A DNA stretch of 64,000 bases from NCBI RefSeq assembly GCF_003053845.1, contig NZ_QAYG01000001.1, positions 998,078 through 1,062,077 on the forward strand, written 5' to 3'. This DNA is from Breoghania corrubedonensis (GTDB lineage Bacteria > Pseudomonadota > Alphaproteobacteria > Rhizobiales > Stappiaceae). Positions 15,165 to 23,592 of the stretch are shown here, in pieces. The notes beneath the pieces are model-generated. The model had not been told where the DNA came from, made no database searches, and saw only the letters and a program-made list of their open reading frames with translations. Numbering within the stretch: position 1 is the first letter of the stretch; each line of letters starts with the position of its first letter. Made by a program: the position numbers and the translations under genes.

Positions 15165-17500
15165 GACTTCGCCTCCACGTTCATGCGGTGGCCATAGGCC
15201 TTGTGGACGAGCGCGCCGGTCTCGGTATTCTCGTACTCCACCCAGGTGGTGACGGGACCGCTGCGCAATGTCGCGATGAGGTGACCGGTCTTGCGGTCCT
15301 TCAGCTTGCGGCCGGTGGTCTCCGCATCGGCGATCACCGCGGTGACCTCATCCACCAGAATCAGCTTGCGTTCCATATCGGCGCGCACGTCATCCGGGAT
15401 GTGCACGTTCCAGACGGATTCGGGGTCGCTCATGTCTTCTCCCCACAGGTTGCGCAGCAGCCGGATCTTCAGCCGGGCGCGGTTGTCGCGGCGCCCGGAA
15501 AAGCCGGGATCGGGCCGGGCGGCGGGATCGGCGCCGTCCTCGGGCGGAAAGGCGAGATCGAGAAGGTGCGCCGAGCGCTTGCCCCGGCGGGCGAAGTTGT
15601 CGCGGCACATGGCGCAGTAGGTCAGGTAATCCTCCGGCCGTTCGGCGGCGCGCGCATCGACGGTGGCGTTCGCCACGTCCGGATTGGCGAAGGAGACGAG
15701 ACCGCCGAAGCCGCAGCAGGTGGTCAGTTCGGCGGACGAGATCTCGCGAACCGAAGCGCCGAGCCGCGCGGCCAGATCGCGCACGGCGACGTGAACCTCG
15801 CGCTCGTGCCGGCCCGTGCAGGGATCGTGTATGGCGAGCGTCTTGCCGGCGGCGCGCGCATCCGTGCCTTCCGGCCAACCGATTTCGGCCAGAAGCGGCC
15901 AGAGCGAGCGGACCGGCGCCTCGCTCAGATGGGTGCGCAGCATGGTGAGGCAGGTGGCGCAGGCGGTGACGATTTCCGGCTCGCCCATCTCCTTCCAGGT
16001 TTGGCGCAGGTGATCGACCACCTCGGTGTGAAGCGCTGTGCGTCCTGACCAGTGCGCCGGTGCGCCGCAGCAATCCACCATCAGGCCGACGCCGCCCTCC
16101 AGCCGGTCGCGCAGATGCGCGTAGACCCGCTCCACGTGACCCGGGGCGGAAGCGGTGAGCTGGCAGCCGGGGAAGAACACGCGGGCACTGCGCTCGCGCC
16201 CCGGCTCGTGACGGGCGAAGGCGGCGCGCGCGGAGCGGCTGTCCTCCATGTCGCGCAGGGCGAAGTCGTGATGGGAAGCGGGCATGTGGCCGCTGTCGAC
16301 CATCTCGCGCCGCGCCTCCAGACAGACGTCGCCCATCGCGAGATCCGTCGGGCAAACCGTCTCGCACAGGCCGCACAAGGAGCAGCTGTCGATCATCCGG
16401 TTGGCCTTGCGGTTGCCCATGATGATGCTGAGGTTGTTGTGGATCTCGCGCACCGCCCGCTTGGGGTAGGTCTTGTAGTGGGCGAGGAACACGCAGGCCT
16501 TCACGCATTCCTGGCAGTGACAGGGGAAGCAGCGCGCGGCCTCCGCCTTCGCCTCTTCAAGCGTGTAGCCCGCCGCCGTGTCGACCGGCTCGACGGGAGG
16601 GACCGCCTCTTGGGCTGCGGTGTTCACATAAAGACAGGAGGCTTCGCCGTCCGCGTCGTCGCGCTTGGCGGTCAGCGAGGCGCCCTGCAGAAAGCGGTCG
16701 ATGGAACCGGCGGCCCGGCGGCCGTCGCGAATGGAGCCGATGGGCGAATAGACCTCCCCGAGCGCGCCGTGAAAGCCGCCGCCGAACACCTTCGGGTGGC
16801 TGGTGGCGCGACTGTTGGGGTCGATGTCGATCCGTCCGTTGTCGGTCAGGCGGACAGTGGAGGAGAAATTGCGGGCGACACCCGGCCCCAGCGCCAGCAG
16901 GACTGCGTCGAAGTCGTCTATGAGCGTGTCGAGCCCCAGCGGGCCGGGGCCACCGGCGACCCGGCTTCTGACCCGGATCTCCACGCCGAGAGTTTGCAGC
17001 GCGCCTATTTCGGCGGCGATCACCGAGCGCGGCAGGATGTCTTCGTCATAGTCGTGGTAGAGGCGCTCCAGCGGATGGGCATCGGCTTCCAGAACCGTGA
17101 TCCGGTGCCCCTTCATGGCCAGATCGAAGGCCGCCGTCAGACCGGCGAGGCCTGCACCGACGACGGCGACGCGCTTCGGCTTGGATTGGCGCTGCGCCGT
17201 CCGGCGCAAGGTGGCGTAGCTTTCCTCCACCAGCGCGCGTTCCACCGCGGCGATGCGGATGGCGCCGCCCGCCTCCTGCCGGCGGCACGTCGCCTCGCAA
17301 GGGTGGTCGCAGATGTGGCCGACGATGCCGGGAAAGGGAACCATCCGGGCGTAGAGCGCGAAGGCGCCGGAGAAATCGCCCTTCTTCACCTTTTCGAGAA
17401 TGGCGCGCATGTCCACGTGCAGCGGACAGGTCGCCATGCAGGCAGGCGGCTGTTCCTCGATGCACCTGGCTTCCAGTTTCCTGACGCGATCACTGTCCAT
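15161..17500 (-). CDS. Pyridine nucleotide-disulfide oxidoreductase / dicluster-binding protein with HdrB-like CCG domains
   Basis: A 779-residue multi-domain iron-sulfur flavoprotein. In order: a GltD-type N-terminal cluster region (CMATCPLHVDM, CDHPCEATC; about 20-80), an FAD fold (VAVVGAGLAGLTAAF, about 110-125), a ferredoxin-like pair (CFPCHCQECVKAC and CSLCGLCETVCP, about 325-390), then two CCG domains (FFPGCQ...DCCGAP...CATC and HDPC...TCCGFGG...CAMC). The CCG pattern is that of HdrB noncubane [4Fe-4S] sites. A final segment of about 85 residues is unassigned. The ATG at 17500 is set by AGGAGG 8 bases upstream. It immediately follows mop, as in Desulfovibrio. It could connect Mop to NAD(P)H or a disulfide pool. 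Confidence 0.85.
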   Translation of the reverse strand: MDSDRVRKLEARCIEEQPPACMATCPLHVDMRAILEKVKKGDFSGAFALYARMVPFPGIVGHICDHPCEATCRRQEAGGAIRIAAVERALVEESYATLRRTAQRQSKPKRVAVVGAGLAGLTAAFDLAMKGHRITVLEADAHPLERLYHDYDEDILPRSVIAAEIGALQTLGVEIRVRSRVAGGPGPLGLDTLIDDFDAVLLALGPGVARNFSSTVRLTDNGRIDIDPNSRATSHPKVFGGGFHGALGEVYSPIGSIRDGRRAAGSIDRFLQGASLTAKRDDADGEASCLYVNTAAQEAVPPVEPVDTAAGYTLEEAKAEAARCFPCHCQECVKACVFLAHYKTYPKRAVREIHNNLSIIMGNRKANRMIDSCSLCGLCETVCPTDLAMGDVCLEARREMVDSGHMPASHHDFALRDMEDSRSARAAFARHEPGRERSARVFFPGCQLTASAPGHVERVYAHLRDRLEGGVGLMVDCCGAPAHWSGRTALHTEVVDHLRQTWKEMGEPEIVTACATCLTMLRTHLSEAPVRSLWPLLAEIGWPEGTDARAAGKTLAIHDPCTGRHEREVHVAVRDLAARLGASVREISSAELTTCCGFGGLVSFANPDVANATVDARAAERPEDYLTYCAMCRDNFARRGKRSAHLLDLAFPPEDGADPAARPDPGFSGRRDNRARLKIRLLRNLWGEDMSDPESVWNVHIPDDVRADMERKLILVDEVTAVIADAETTGRKLKDRKTGHLIATLRSGPVTTWVEYENTETGALVHKAYGHRMNVEAKS

Positions 17501-17626
17501 GTCCGGCCCCTCCTGGGGACCCCCGGCGAACGAGACCATTTCGCCGGAGGCCGGTTTCGGGAACGTCATTCGTTCCGGTTGGCGGGACGGACGGTTTCAA
17601 GGACCGCCAGCCCCGCCGACCGGGAA

Positions 17627-17656
17627 TCCATGGCGGCAAACGTTTGCCGCCATGGA
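17627..17656 (-). repeat. Perfect 30-bp palindrome just after the mop stop codon
   Basis: Two 15-base arms, TCCATGGCGGCAAAC and GTTTGCCGCCATGGA, are exact reverse complements with no spacer. The palindrome begins 9 bases after the mop TGA. No T tract follows on the minus strand, so it is not a classical terminator. It could form a stable 3' stem that protects the mop message or lowers expression of the accessory genes downstream. Confidence 0.7.
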
Positions 17657-17665
17657 GCGTGGTGG

Positions 17666-20422
17666 TCAGTGGACGAGGTCGGAGGCGGTGCCTTCGCGCG
17701 CGGCCTTGGCCTCCAGTTCCTGCTTGATCACCTCCGGCAGGGCCGGCACCCGGAAGATCCGAACGCCGCAGGCATTGTAGATGGCGTTCAGGATGGCCGG
17801 ATGCGGTGCGGTCAGAGGCGCTTCGCCGCAGCCCGCCGCGCCGAAGGGACCCAGCGGACGCGGGGTTTCGAGATACAGGATCTCCATCTCGTCAGGGACG
17901 TCCTTCGGATAGGGGATGCCGCAATCCTTCAGGGTGTTGTGAAGTTCCAGATCCTCGAAGTCCTCGGTCAGGGCGAGACCGATGCCCTGGGCCAGACCGC
18001 CGTAGATCTGACCGTCCACCGTGGCCTTGTTGATGATGGTGCCGACATCGACCGAGGTGGTGAACTTCACCACCTTGACCTCGCCGGTCTCCACCTCGAC
18101 CTCGACCTCGGGCATGAAGACTTCGTACATGTAGATCGGGAATGGATCGCCCTGGCCCGTTTCCGGGGTACAGTCGGTGCAGGCGGCGGCGACCCAGTTG
18201 CCGTCGTAGACCAGAGGGACGTTGTCGGCGACCATCTCGTCGTAGGTGCGATAGGTGCCGTCGTCCTTGCGCATGGCGTTCAGCAGCATTTCCGCCGCCA
18301 CGCGCGTGGCGTTGCCGGTGAACACGTTGGAACGGCTGCCGCCGGCCGGACCGGAGTTCGGACCGTTGGTGTCGTTCATGTCGAGCTTGATCTGGTCGAC
18401 GGTGATTCCGGCCTGACGCAGCACCTCGTGCGCCATGGTCAACGTACCGAGATCGGCGCCCTGCCCGTGGTCTTCCCATGCGTTGTAGACAACGACGCCG
18501 TCGCGGGTCATCTCGACGCGGGCATTCGAACTGTCGGGACCGTCAAGGCCGCAGCCGTAGATGCCCAGCGCGATGCCGACGCCGCGCTTGACCTCATCGG
18601 TCGACAGTTCGGCGCAACGCTTCTTCGCTTCCTCGTATTTCGGCCGCAGCATGTCGAACAGTTGCGGCAGAACCAGCACGTCCGGCTTCTGCCCGGTCGG
18701 CGTGGTCGAGGTCTCGTTGTAGAGATTCTTGTAGCGGAACTCGAAGGGGTCCTCGCCCATCTTCTCCGCCAGGATGTCCATGGCGATTTCCGACGCCAGG
18801 AAGGCTTGCGGCGAGCCGTAGCCGCGGAAGGCCGATCCCCAGGCGTGGTTTGTCGCAACCGTGCGGCCCTGACCGCGGATGTTCTCCAGATGGTAGCCGG
18901 CACCGGTGAACTGGGCCTGGCGCAGCGTCACCAGATCGCCGAATTCCGAATAGGGGCCGTGATCGAGCCACCAGTCGGTTTCCATCGCGGAGAGCTTGCC
19001 GTCGTCGCCGCAGGCCAGCCGGATGTTGATGTTCACCGGGCTGCGCTTGCCGGTGTAGGTGATGTTCTGATGCTGGTCGTAGACGAGGGAGACCGGCTTT
19101 CCGGTGGCAAGTGCGGCCACGCCCAGCAGGGCTTCCATGGTCGGCGAGAACTTGTAGCCGAAGGTGCCGCCCGTCGGGTTCTGGATCAGCCGCAGCTTGT
19201 CCGGCTCCAGTCCGAGGCCCGGGCAGATCATGGCGTGGTGAAGGTGCACGCCGATGCTCTTGGACAGGATCGTCAGCACGCCGTCATCGTCGACGAAGGC
19301 CTCGCCGCAATCCGGCTCCAGGTGCAGGTGGGGCTGGCGGGAGCAGTAGGTCGTGATGTCGACCACGGCGGCGGCCTTGTCGATCAGGGGAGCGGTTTCC
19401 GCGCCCTTGACGACGCCCTGCTCGTAATAGGCGTTGGGAACGCCCGGATGGATCTCCATCGCGTCCGGAGCGAGGGCTGCGAAGCCCGACATGTAGGCCG
19501 GCAGGATTTCCAGATCGACCTTGACCTTTTCCGCCGCCGCCCTGGCGTGGGCCTCGGTATCGGCGGCAACGATGGCGATCGCGTCGCCGTACTGGAAGAT
19601 CTTGTCCCTGCACAGGATCGGACGATCCCAGCCGTCACCCTTGTTGGAGGGGAAGGTGATCAGGCCGGTAATGGCGTTGCGGCCCTTCACGTCCTCCCAG
19701 GTCAACACCTTTTCGACGCCGGGCATGGCCTCGGCCTCGGAGGTGTCGATGCCCTTGATCTCGGCATGGGAAACCGTGGCCTGCACCAGCGCCAGGCGCA
19801 GCGTGCCCTCGGGCATGCGCAGGGCTATGTCGGCGCCGAAGTCCCAGGTGCCGGTGACCTTGGCCTCGGCCGAGGGACGGATATAGGAGGAGCCGAGGAT
19901 GGAGCCGTCTTCCTTGGCCTTCGGCATGATCTCGGCAACGCTCTTCTCGCCGCGCATGACGGCGGCGGCATCCATCACCGCATCGACCAGCGGCTTGTAG
20001 CCGGTGCAGCGGCACAGGTTGCGGTTGCGGTTGAACCAGGCGCGGACCTGTTCGCGGGTCGGGCTCAGGTTCTTGTCGAGGAGCGCCTTGCCCGACATGA
20101 TGAAACCGGAGGTGCAGATACCGCACTGCGCCGCGCCGTGGGTCATCCAGGCGACCTGCAGCGGATGCAGGTTGCCGGGCGTGCCGACACCCTCGATCGT
20201 GGTGATCTTCGCCGCCGGCGCAAGTTCGTCGACGACCTTGAGGCAGGCGCGCACGGGTTTGCCGTCGATGATGACGGTGCACGAGCCGCATTGGCCGTTG
20301 TCGCAGCACACCTTGCTGCCCGTCAGCCGCAGCTGGTTGCGCAGAACATCGGCAAGGTTGGCGCCCGGTTCGACCAGAACCCAGCGATCAACGCCGTTCA
20401 CGTTCAGACTGATGCGTTTCAT
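17666..20422 (-). CDS. mop: Aldehyde oxidoreductase Mop (xanthine oxidase family, single-subunit, FAD-free)
   Basis: A 918-residue molybdenum hydroxylase that oxidises aldehydes to carboxylic acids. It looks collinear with D. gigas Mop (about 907 residues). First [2Fe-2S] ligands are Cys40, 45, 48, 60; second are Cys100, 103, 137, 139 (CGIC, CRC), in the same positions as the D. gigas enzyme. No FAD domain lies between the clusters and the molybdenum part. The active-site segments SAFRGYGSPQ and GCGEAPLTAPH are present, with the catalytic Glu at about 867. The CoxL loop VAYRCSFR of CO dehydrogenase is absent. GGGAG precedes the ATG. Upstream lie xdhC and a ferredoxin, downstream the Mop accessory cassette. 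Confidence 0.95.
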   Translation of the reverse strand: MKRISLNVNGVDRWVLVEPGANLADVLRNQLRLTGSKVCCDNGQCGSCTVIIDGKPVRACLKVVDELAPAAKITTIEGVGTPGNLHPLQVAWMTHGAAQCGICTSGFIMSGKALLDKNLSPTREQVRAWFNRNRNLCRCTGYKPLVDAVMDAAAVMRGEKSVAEIMPKAKEDGSILGSSYIRPSAEAKVTGTWDFGADIALRMPEGTLRLALVQATVSHAEIKGIDTSEAEAMPGVEKVLTWEDVKGRNAITGLITFPSNKGDGWDRPILCRDKIFQYGDAIAIVAADTEAHARAAAEKVKVDLEILPAYMSGFAALAPDAMEIHPGVPNAYYEQGVVKGAETAPLIDKAAAVVDITTYCSRQPHLHLEPDCGEAFVDDDGVLTILSKSIGVHLHHAMICPGLGLEPDKLRLIQNPTGGTFGYKFSPTMEALLGVAALATGKPVSLVYDQHQNITYTGKRSPVNINIRLACGDDGKLSAMETDWWLDHGPYSEFGDLVTLRQAQFTGAGYHLENIRGQGRTVATNHAWGSAFRGYGSPQAFLASEIAMDILAEKMGEDPFEFRYKNLYNETSTTPTGQKPDVLVLPQLFDMLRPKYEEAKKRCAELSTDEVKRGVGIALGIYGCGLDGPDSSNARVEMTRDGVVVYNAWEDHGQGADLGTLTMAHEVLRQAGITVDQIKLDMNDTNGPNSGPAGGSRSNVFTGNATRVAAEMLLNAMRKDDGTYRTYDEMVADNVPLVYDGNWVAAACTDCTPETGQGDPFPIYMYEVFMPEVEVEVETGEVKVVKFTTSVDVGTIINKATVDGQIYGGLAQGIGLALTEDFEDLELHNTLKDCGIPYPKDVPDEMEILYLETPRPLGPFGAAGCGEAPLTAPHPAILNAIYNACGVRIFRVPALPEVIKQELEAKAAREGTASDLVH

Positions 20423-20540
20423 GTTGTTTCTCCCTTAGGGCGGCGCGGAGAAGCCCGTGCCGCCGGATCGGTCGCCGGGCGGGTCGTACGGGGCGGGAAT
20501 GGCTTTTCCCGCGTCCGATCCGCTCGACCCTTCGAGCCCG

Positions 20541-20568
20541 ATGTCCCCGCTAAGGGGACATTCCCCTT
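20541..20568 (-). promoter_or_regulatory. Two mutually exclusive hairpins in the xdhC-mop spacer
   Basis: ATGTCCCC (20541-20548) pairs with GGGGACAT (20554-20561). AAGGGGA (20552-20558) also pairs with TCCCCTT (20562-20568). The two stems share bases, so only one can form at a time. They lie in a 212-base spacer, within the transcript leader of mop. No known riboswitch consensus was recognised. An attenuation or processing role is speculative. Confidence 0.4.
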
Positions 20569-20634
20569 GGAGAGGAGGTGGGGCGGGGGGCGGGCCAGCC
20601 CCCGAAGTCGGGTCCCGGTCGGGGCCCGCTCGTT

Positions 20635-21522
20635 TCAGGCCGCGCCGAGGCCCGAAACCCGCTCGGCGGGGACGGGATCCACATCGCCGTCCTCGCCCTT
20701 CGCGGATCGCCGCGACGTTTCGAGATCGGCCATGAAACGGGAGCTCACGGCCTGAGCGCCCCGGATGTGAGCAATCATTTCGGCGACGACCGACACCGCG
20801 ATTTCCTCGGGCGTATCGGCGCCGATATTCAGGCCCACGGGGGCATGGACGCGGGCCAGCCTCTCCGACGGCACGTTCTGCGTGCGAATCTTGTTGAAGA
20901 CGGTCTGGACCTTGCGCTTGGAGCCGATCATGCCGATGTAGCCAGCCGGCGTGGTGAGCGCCCAGGACAGCACCTTCGTGTCGTGGGCATGTCCCCGGGT
21001 CGCGATGAAGATCAACGCGTGCTCATCGGGCGTCAGGTTCGCGGTGACCTCTTCCCAGGGGCCCGCATGGACGGCGCGGGCCTCGGGAAAGCGCTCGGCA
21101 TTGGCGAATTCGGGCCGATCATCGATCACCTCCACCTCAAACCCGACGCTTTGCGCCAGGCGGGCGGTGACCAGCCCGACGTGACCGCCGCCGAACAGAT
21201 AGGCGGAGACGGCCGGACGGAAGGGTTCGACAAAGACGTCAAGCGCCCCGCCGCACACCATGCCGCTGTCCAGCAGCGGATTGTCGTGCAGGTTGAAGGA
21301 GACCATCCGGGGCTTGCCATCCTTCATGGTCTCACGGGCCTTGGAGATGACTTCTCCTTCCGCCGCCCCGCCGCCGACCGTGCCGACGATGGAGCCATCC
21401 TCGCGCACCAGCATTTTGGCGTGGTCCGAGGCGGGGACCGACCCCTGGACGTTGACGATCGTGGCCAGCGCGCAAGGGCGTCGCGCGCTGCGTTCGCGAA
21501 CCAGTTCCTCAAAGACATCCAT
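20635..21522 (-). CDS. xdhC: XdhC family molybdenum-cofactor insertion protein
   Basis: A 295-residue chaperone of the XdhC/CoxI family, which binds molybdenum cofactor and hands it to xanthine-oxidase-family enzymes after sulfuration. An N-terminal XdhC_CoxI domain has CALATIVNVQGSVPAS and GTVGGGAAEG; a C-terminal Rossmann domain has LFGGGHVGLVTARLA and IGMIGSKRK. The ATG at 21522 has GGAGG upstream. The 77-base gap to the ferredoxin gene contains a GC-rich hairpin. The client is almost certainly Mop, encoded next. Confidence 0.92.
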   Translation of the reverse strand: MDVFEELVRERSARRPCALATIVNVQGSVPASDHAKMLVREDGSIVGTVGGGAAEGEVISKARETMKDGKPRMVSFNLHDNPLLDSGMVCGGALDVFVEPFRPAVSAYLFGGGHVGLVTARLAQSVGFEVEVIDDRPEFANAERFPEARAVHAGPWEEVTANLTPDEHALIFIATRGHAHDTKVLSWALTTPAGYIGMIGSKRKVQTVFNKIRTQNVPSERLARVHAPVGLNIGADTPEEIAVSVVAEMIAHIRGAQAVSSRFMADLETSRRSAKGEDGDVDPVPAERVSGLGAA

Positions 21523-21599
21523 GGTGTTTTCCTCCAGCCATATCCTTGTTCGGGTGCCGGCACGGGGCCGGCCCGAAGAGGGGCTTGCGCTTGCGGGGA

Positions 21600-21791
21600 T
21601 CAGACGTGCTCGATTGCCCCGGACTGGCAGACGTCGACGCATTGCGGCTCGTCGAAGTCGCCGACGCACTCCTGGCACTTGTTCGGGTTGATCGTGTAGA
21701 CCTTGCCCTTGTGGCTGATCGCCTTGTTCGGGCAGACGTCCTCGCAGGATCCGCAGGCTTCGCAGATCTCGGGGTCGATACGGTAGGCCAT
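21600..21791 (-). CDS. 2[4Fe-4S] ferredoxin
   Basis: A 63-residue bacterial ferredoxin. The first cluster motif is Cys10, 13, 16, 20 (CEACGSCEDVC). The second is Cys39, 42, 51, 55 with an eight-residue insertion between the second and third cysteines, as in Allochromatium/alphaproteobacterial-type low-potential ferredoxins. AAGGAG precedes the ATG. It sits between the hydrogenase large-subunit gene and xdhC-mop, so it is the natural electron carrier from Mop to the hydrogenase, corresponding in position and role to CooF of the CO system. Confidence 0.92.
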   Translation of the reverse strand: MAYRIDPEICEACGSCEDVCPNKAISHKGKVYTINPNKCQECVGDFDEPQCVDVCQSGAIEHV

Positions 21792-21855
21792 GGGATAACT
21801 CCTTTTGTCTCGCCGGGATCGGGGCTCGGAGGCCCCTTGCCGGCCCTGGCTTCCT

Positions 21856-22959
21856 TCAGCGTTCCGTGCAGGAGATGCAGGGATCGATGCTGTTGACGAT
21901 GATTGCGATGTCGGCGACCTTCGCACGGCTCAGCATGACGGTCAGAGCGTCCCAGTTGGGGAAGCTCGGAACCCGCCATTTCAGGCGCTCGGGTTCTTCC
22001 GCGTCGCAGGTTTTCAGGTAGTAGAGCAGCTCGCCGCGCGGGGCTTCGGAGCGGGCGACGGCCCGGCCCGGCGGCACGTAGGGGTCGCTGCCCAGGTTGA
22101 TCGGCCCATCCGGCAGATCGCGCAGGCAGGCCCTGAGGATGACGATGGCGTCGAGCGCCTCGTGCAGGCGGATCATCGCGCGGGACCAGACGTCGCCGTC
22201 GGGCAGCGTCAGGACGTCGAGCGGCAGGCGGTCGTAGGCGTGGTAGGGCGCATCGGCGCGCACGTCCTGCAGCAGACCGCTGGCGCGCGCGACGGGGCCG
22301 ACGACGCCGCAGGCGATCGCGTCGTCGATGGAGAGCACGCCGACGCCGCGCGTACGGCGCTGGATCGAGCCGTTGGTGCGGTAGGTCTTCTCGATCTCGC
22401 GGATTTCCGGCTCCAGCCGGTCGAGCGCCACCGTCAGGGCGGTGATCGTGTCCTCGTCCAGGTCGTAGCGGGTGCCGCCGATGCAGATCGCCCCCAGATC
22501 CATTCGGTTGCCGAAGACGGCCTCCTTCAGGTCCTGGGCGAGCTCGCGCACCTGCATCACGTGCATGAACAGCGCCTCGTAGCCGACCAGATGGGCGAGG
22601 ATGGCGACATTGAAGAGGTTGGAGGCGACGCGCTTCACCTCGCCTGCGACGACCCGCAGGTAGGTGGCACGCTCGGGAACCTCCATCTCGGCGATGGTTT
22701 CGGCTGCGAGTGCGAAGGTCTCGGGATGGCTGTTGGAGCACAGCGAGCAGATGCGCTCGGTCAGGATCATGTTCTGCGCGAGTGTGCGCTTGGTGGCCAG
22801 ATACTCGATGCCGCGATGAACGTGGCCGGCGTTGATGTCGACATCGGTCACCGTTTCGCCGTCGACGGCGACGCGGAAATACATCGGCTCCTCGAGCGCC
22901 ACATGCAGCGGCCCGACGGGAATGGTGAAGCTCTCGGAGGTCACGGGAAGGTTGGTCAT
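21856..22959 (-). CDS. Group 4 [NiFe] hydrogenase large subunit (CooH-like, NuoD-related)
   Basis: A 367-residue catalytic subunit. The L1 motif RICSLCSNSH supplies Cys71 and Cys74; the L2 motif DPCISCTER supplies Cys361 and Cys364. All four Ni-Fe ligands are present, unlike complex I NuoD. The protein stops at the Arg of L2, exactly where maturation proteases cut other group 4 subunits (for example HycE), so there is no C-terminal peptide to remove. R. rubrum CooH is the known precedent. It starts 3 bases after the NuoC-like gene. It should sit on the cytoplasmic side of the membrane complex. Confidence 0.95.
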   Translation of the reverse strand: MTNLPVTSESFTIPVGPLHVALEEPMYFRVAVDGETVTDVDINAGHVHRGIEYLATKRTLAQNMILTERICSLCSNSHPETFALAAETIAEMEVPERATYLRVVAGEVKRVASNLFNVAILAHLVGYEALFMHVMQVRELAQDLKEAVFGNRMDLGAICIGGTRYDLDEDTITALTVALDRLEPEIREIEKTYRTNGSIQRRTRGVGVLSIDDAIACGVVGPVARASGLLQDVRADAPYHAYDRLPLDVLTLPDGDVWSRAMIRLHEALDAIVILRACLRDLPDGPINLGSDPYVPPGRAVARSEAPRGELLYYLKTCDAEEPERLKWRVPSFPNWDALTVMLSRAKVADIAIIVNSIDPCISCTER

Positions 22960-22962
22960 CGC

Positions 22963-23592
22963 TCACTCACCTTCTTTCGCGGTGGCTTTCGCGGCGGCGT
23001 GGACCTTCTTCCAAAGATCGTCCGTGCTTGCCGCGTTCACCAGCGTGGAAAACGGGATGAGCCGTTCGAAAACGGCCGGTTCGATGGAGTTGTCGAGGAA
23101 CAGCCGGCGCGGATCGGGGTGGCCGGTGAAGATCAGGCCGTAAAGCTCCATGATCTCCCGCTCGGGCCAGTCGGCGGGCCGGAACAGCGGCGTCAGCGAG
23201 GCGAGCGAGGCATTCGCGGGCGCATGGGCGATCAGGTTGACCGCTTCATCGGCGAGGATGAAGTGGTAGATGACCTCGTAGGAGGTGCCGTCGAGCGGCG
23301 TGCCGCCGAAGGTCATGGGCGTTTCCCTGGCCACGACGTCCCCGGTTTCCCCGTTCTCCTCGTCCTGCTCGTCGTCCTCCTCTTCGGGGGCTTTGGGCTG
23401 GGAGGCGGTGATCATGGCCAGGCGGGCGTCGAACGACCTCATCCGGGCGGCGACGGCCATCAGGTCCGTATTCCTGGCCAGTTCGCACCAGACCACGCTG
23501 ACCCCGTGGGCGTCCGTGGTGGTGGTGATGGCGAGGTCACCGGCGGCTGCGGCGCGCAGGGTTTCCTCGAATTCCGGCGGAAGGCGGGTCAC
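22963..23592 (-). CDS. Hydrogenase NuoC-like subunit (CooU-like)
   Basis: A 209-residue peripheral subunit of the NuoC/HycE-N family. The signature region DWPEREIMELYGLIFTGHPD followed by RRLFLD is intact. An acidic, probably disordered insert (APEEEDDEQDEENGETGD) covers about residues 68-85. The GTG start at 23592 has AGGAG upstream and overlaps the ferredoxin-like gene's stop (GTGA). It would bind the large and small subunits. Confidence 0.9.
   Translation of the reverse strand: MTRLPPEFEETLRAAAAGDLAITTTTDAHGVSVVWCELARNTDLMAVAARMRSFDARLAMITASQPKAPEEEDDEQDEENGETGDVVARETPMTFGGTPLDGTSYEVIYHFILADEAVNLIAHAPANASLASLTPLFRPADWPEREIMELYGLIFTGHPDPRRLFLDNSIEPAVFERLIPFSTLVNAASTDDLWKKVHAAAKATAKEGE

Noticed and set aside
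17666-20422. Aerobic CO dehydrogenase (CoxL) or xanthine dehydrogenase
   Set aside because: The CoxL loop VAYRCSFR is absent and no coxM/coxS or FAD domain is present. Cysteine positions and the active-site Glu segment follow D. gigas Mop.
20423-20634. Molybdenum-cofactor riboswitch before mop
   Set aside because: Hairpins exist but the conserved Moco riboswitch layout could not be matched.
16052-20755. A plus-strand open frame of more than 1500 codons
   Set aside because: It is antisense to mop and the dicluster protein, which have clear cofactor motifs. High GC in third positions opens the opposite frame. Its translation is low-complexity with no domain.
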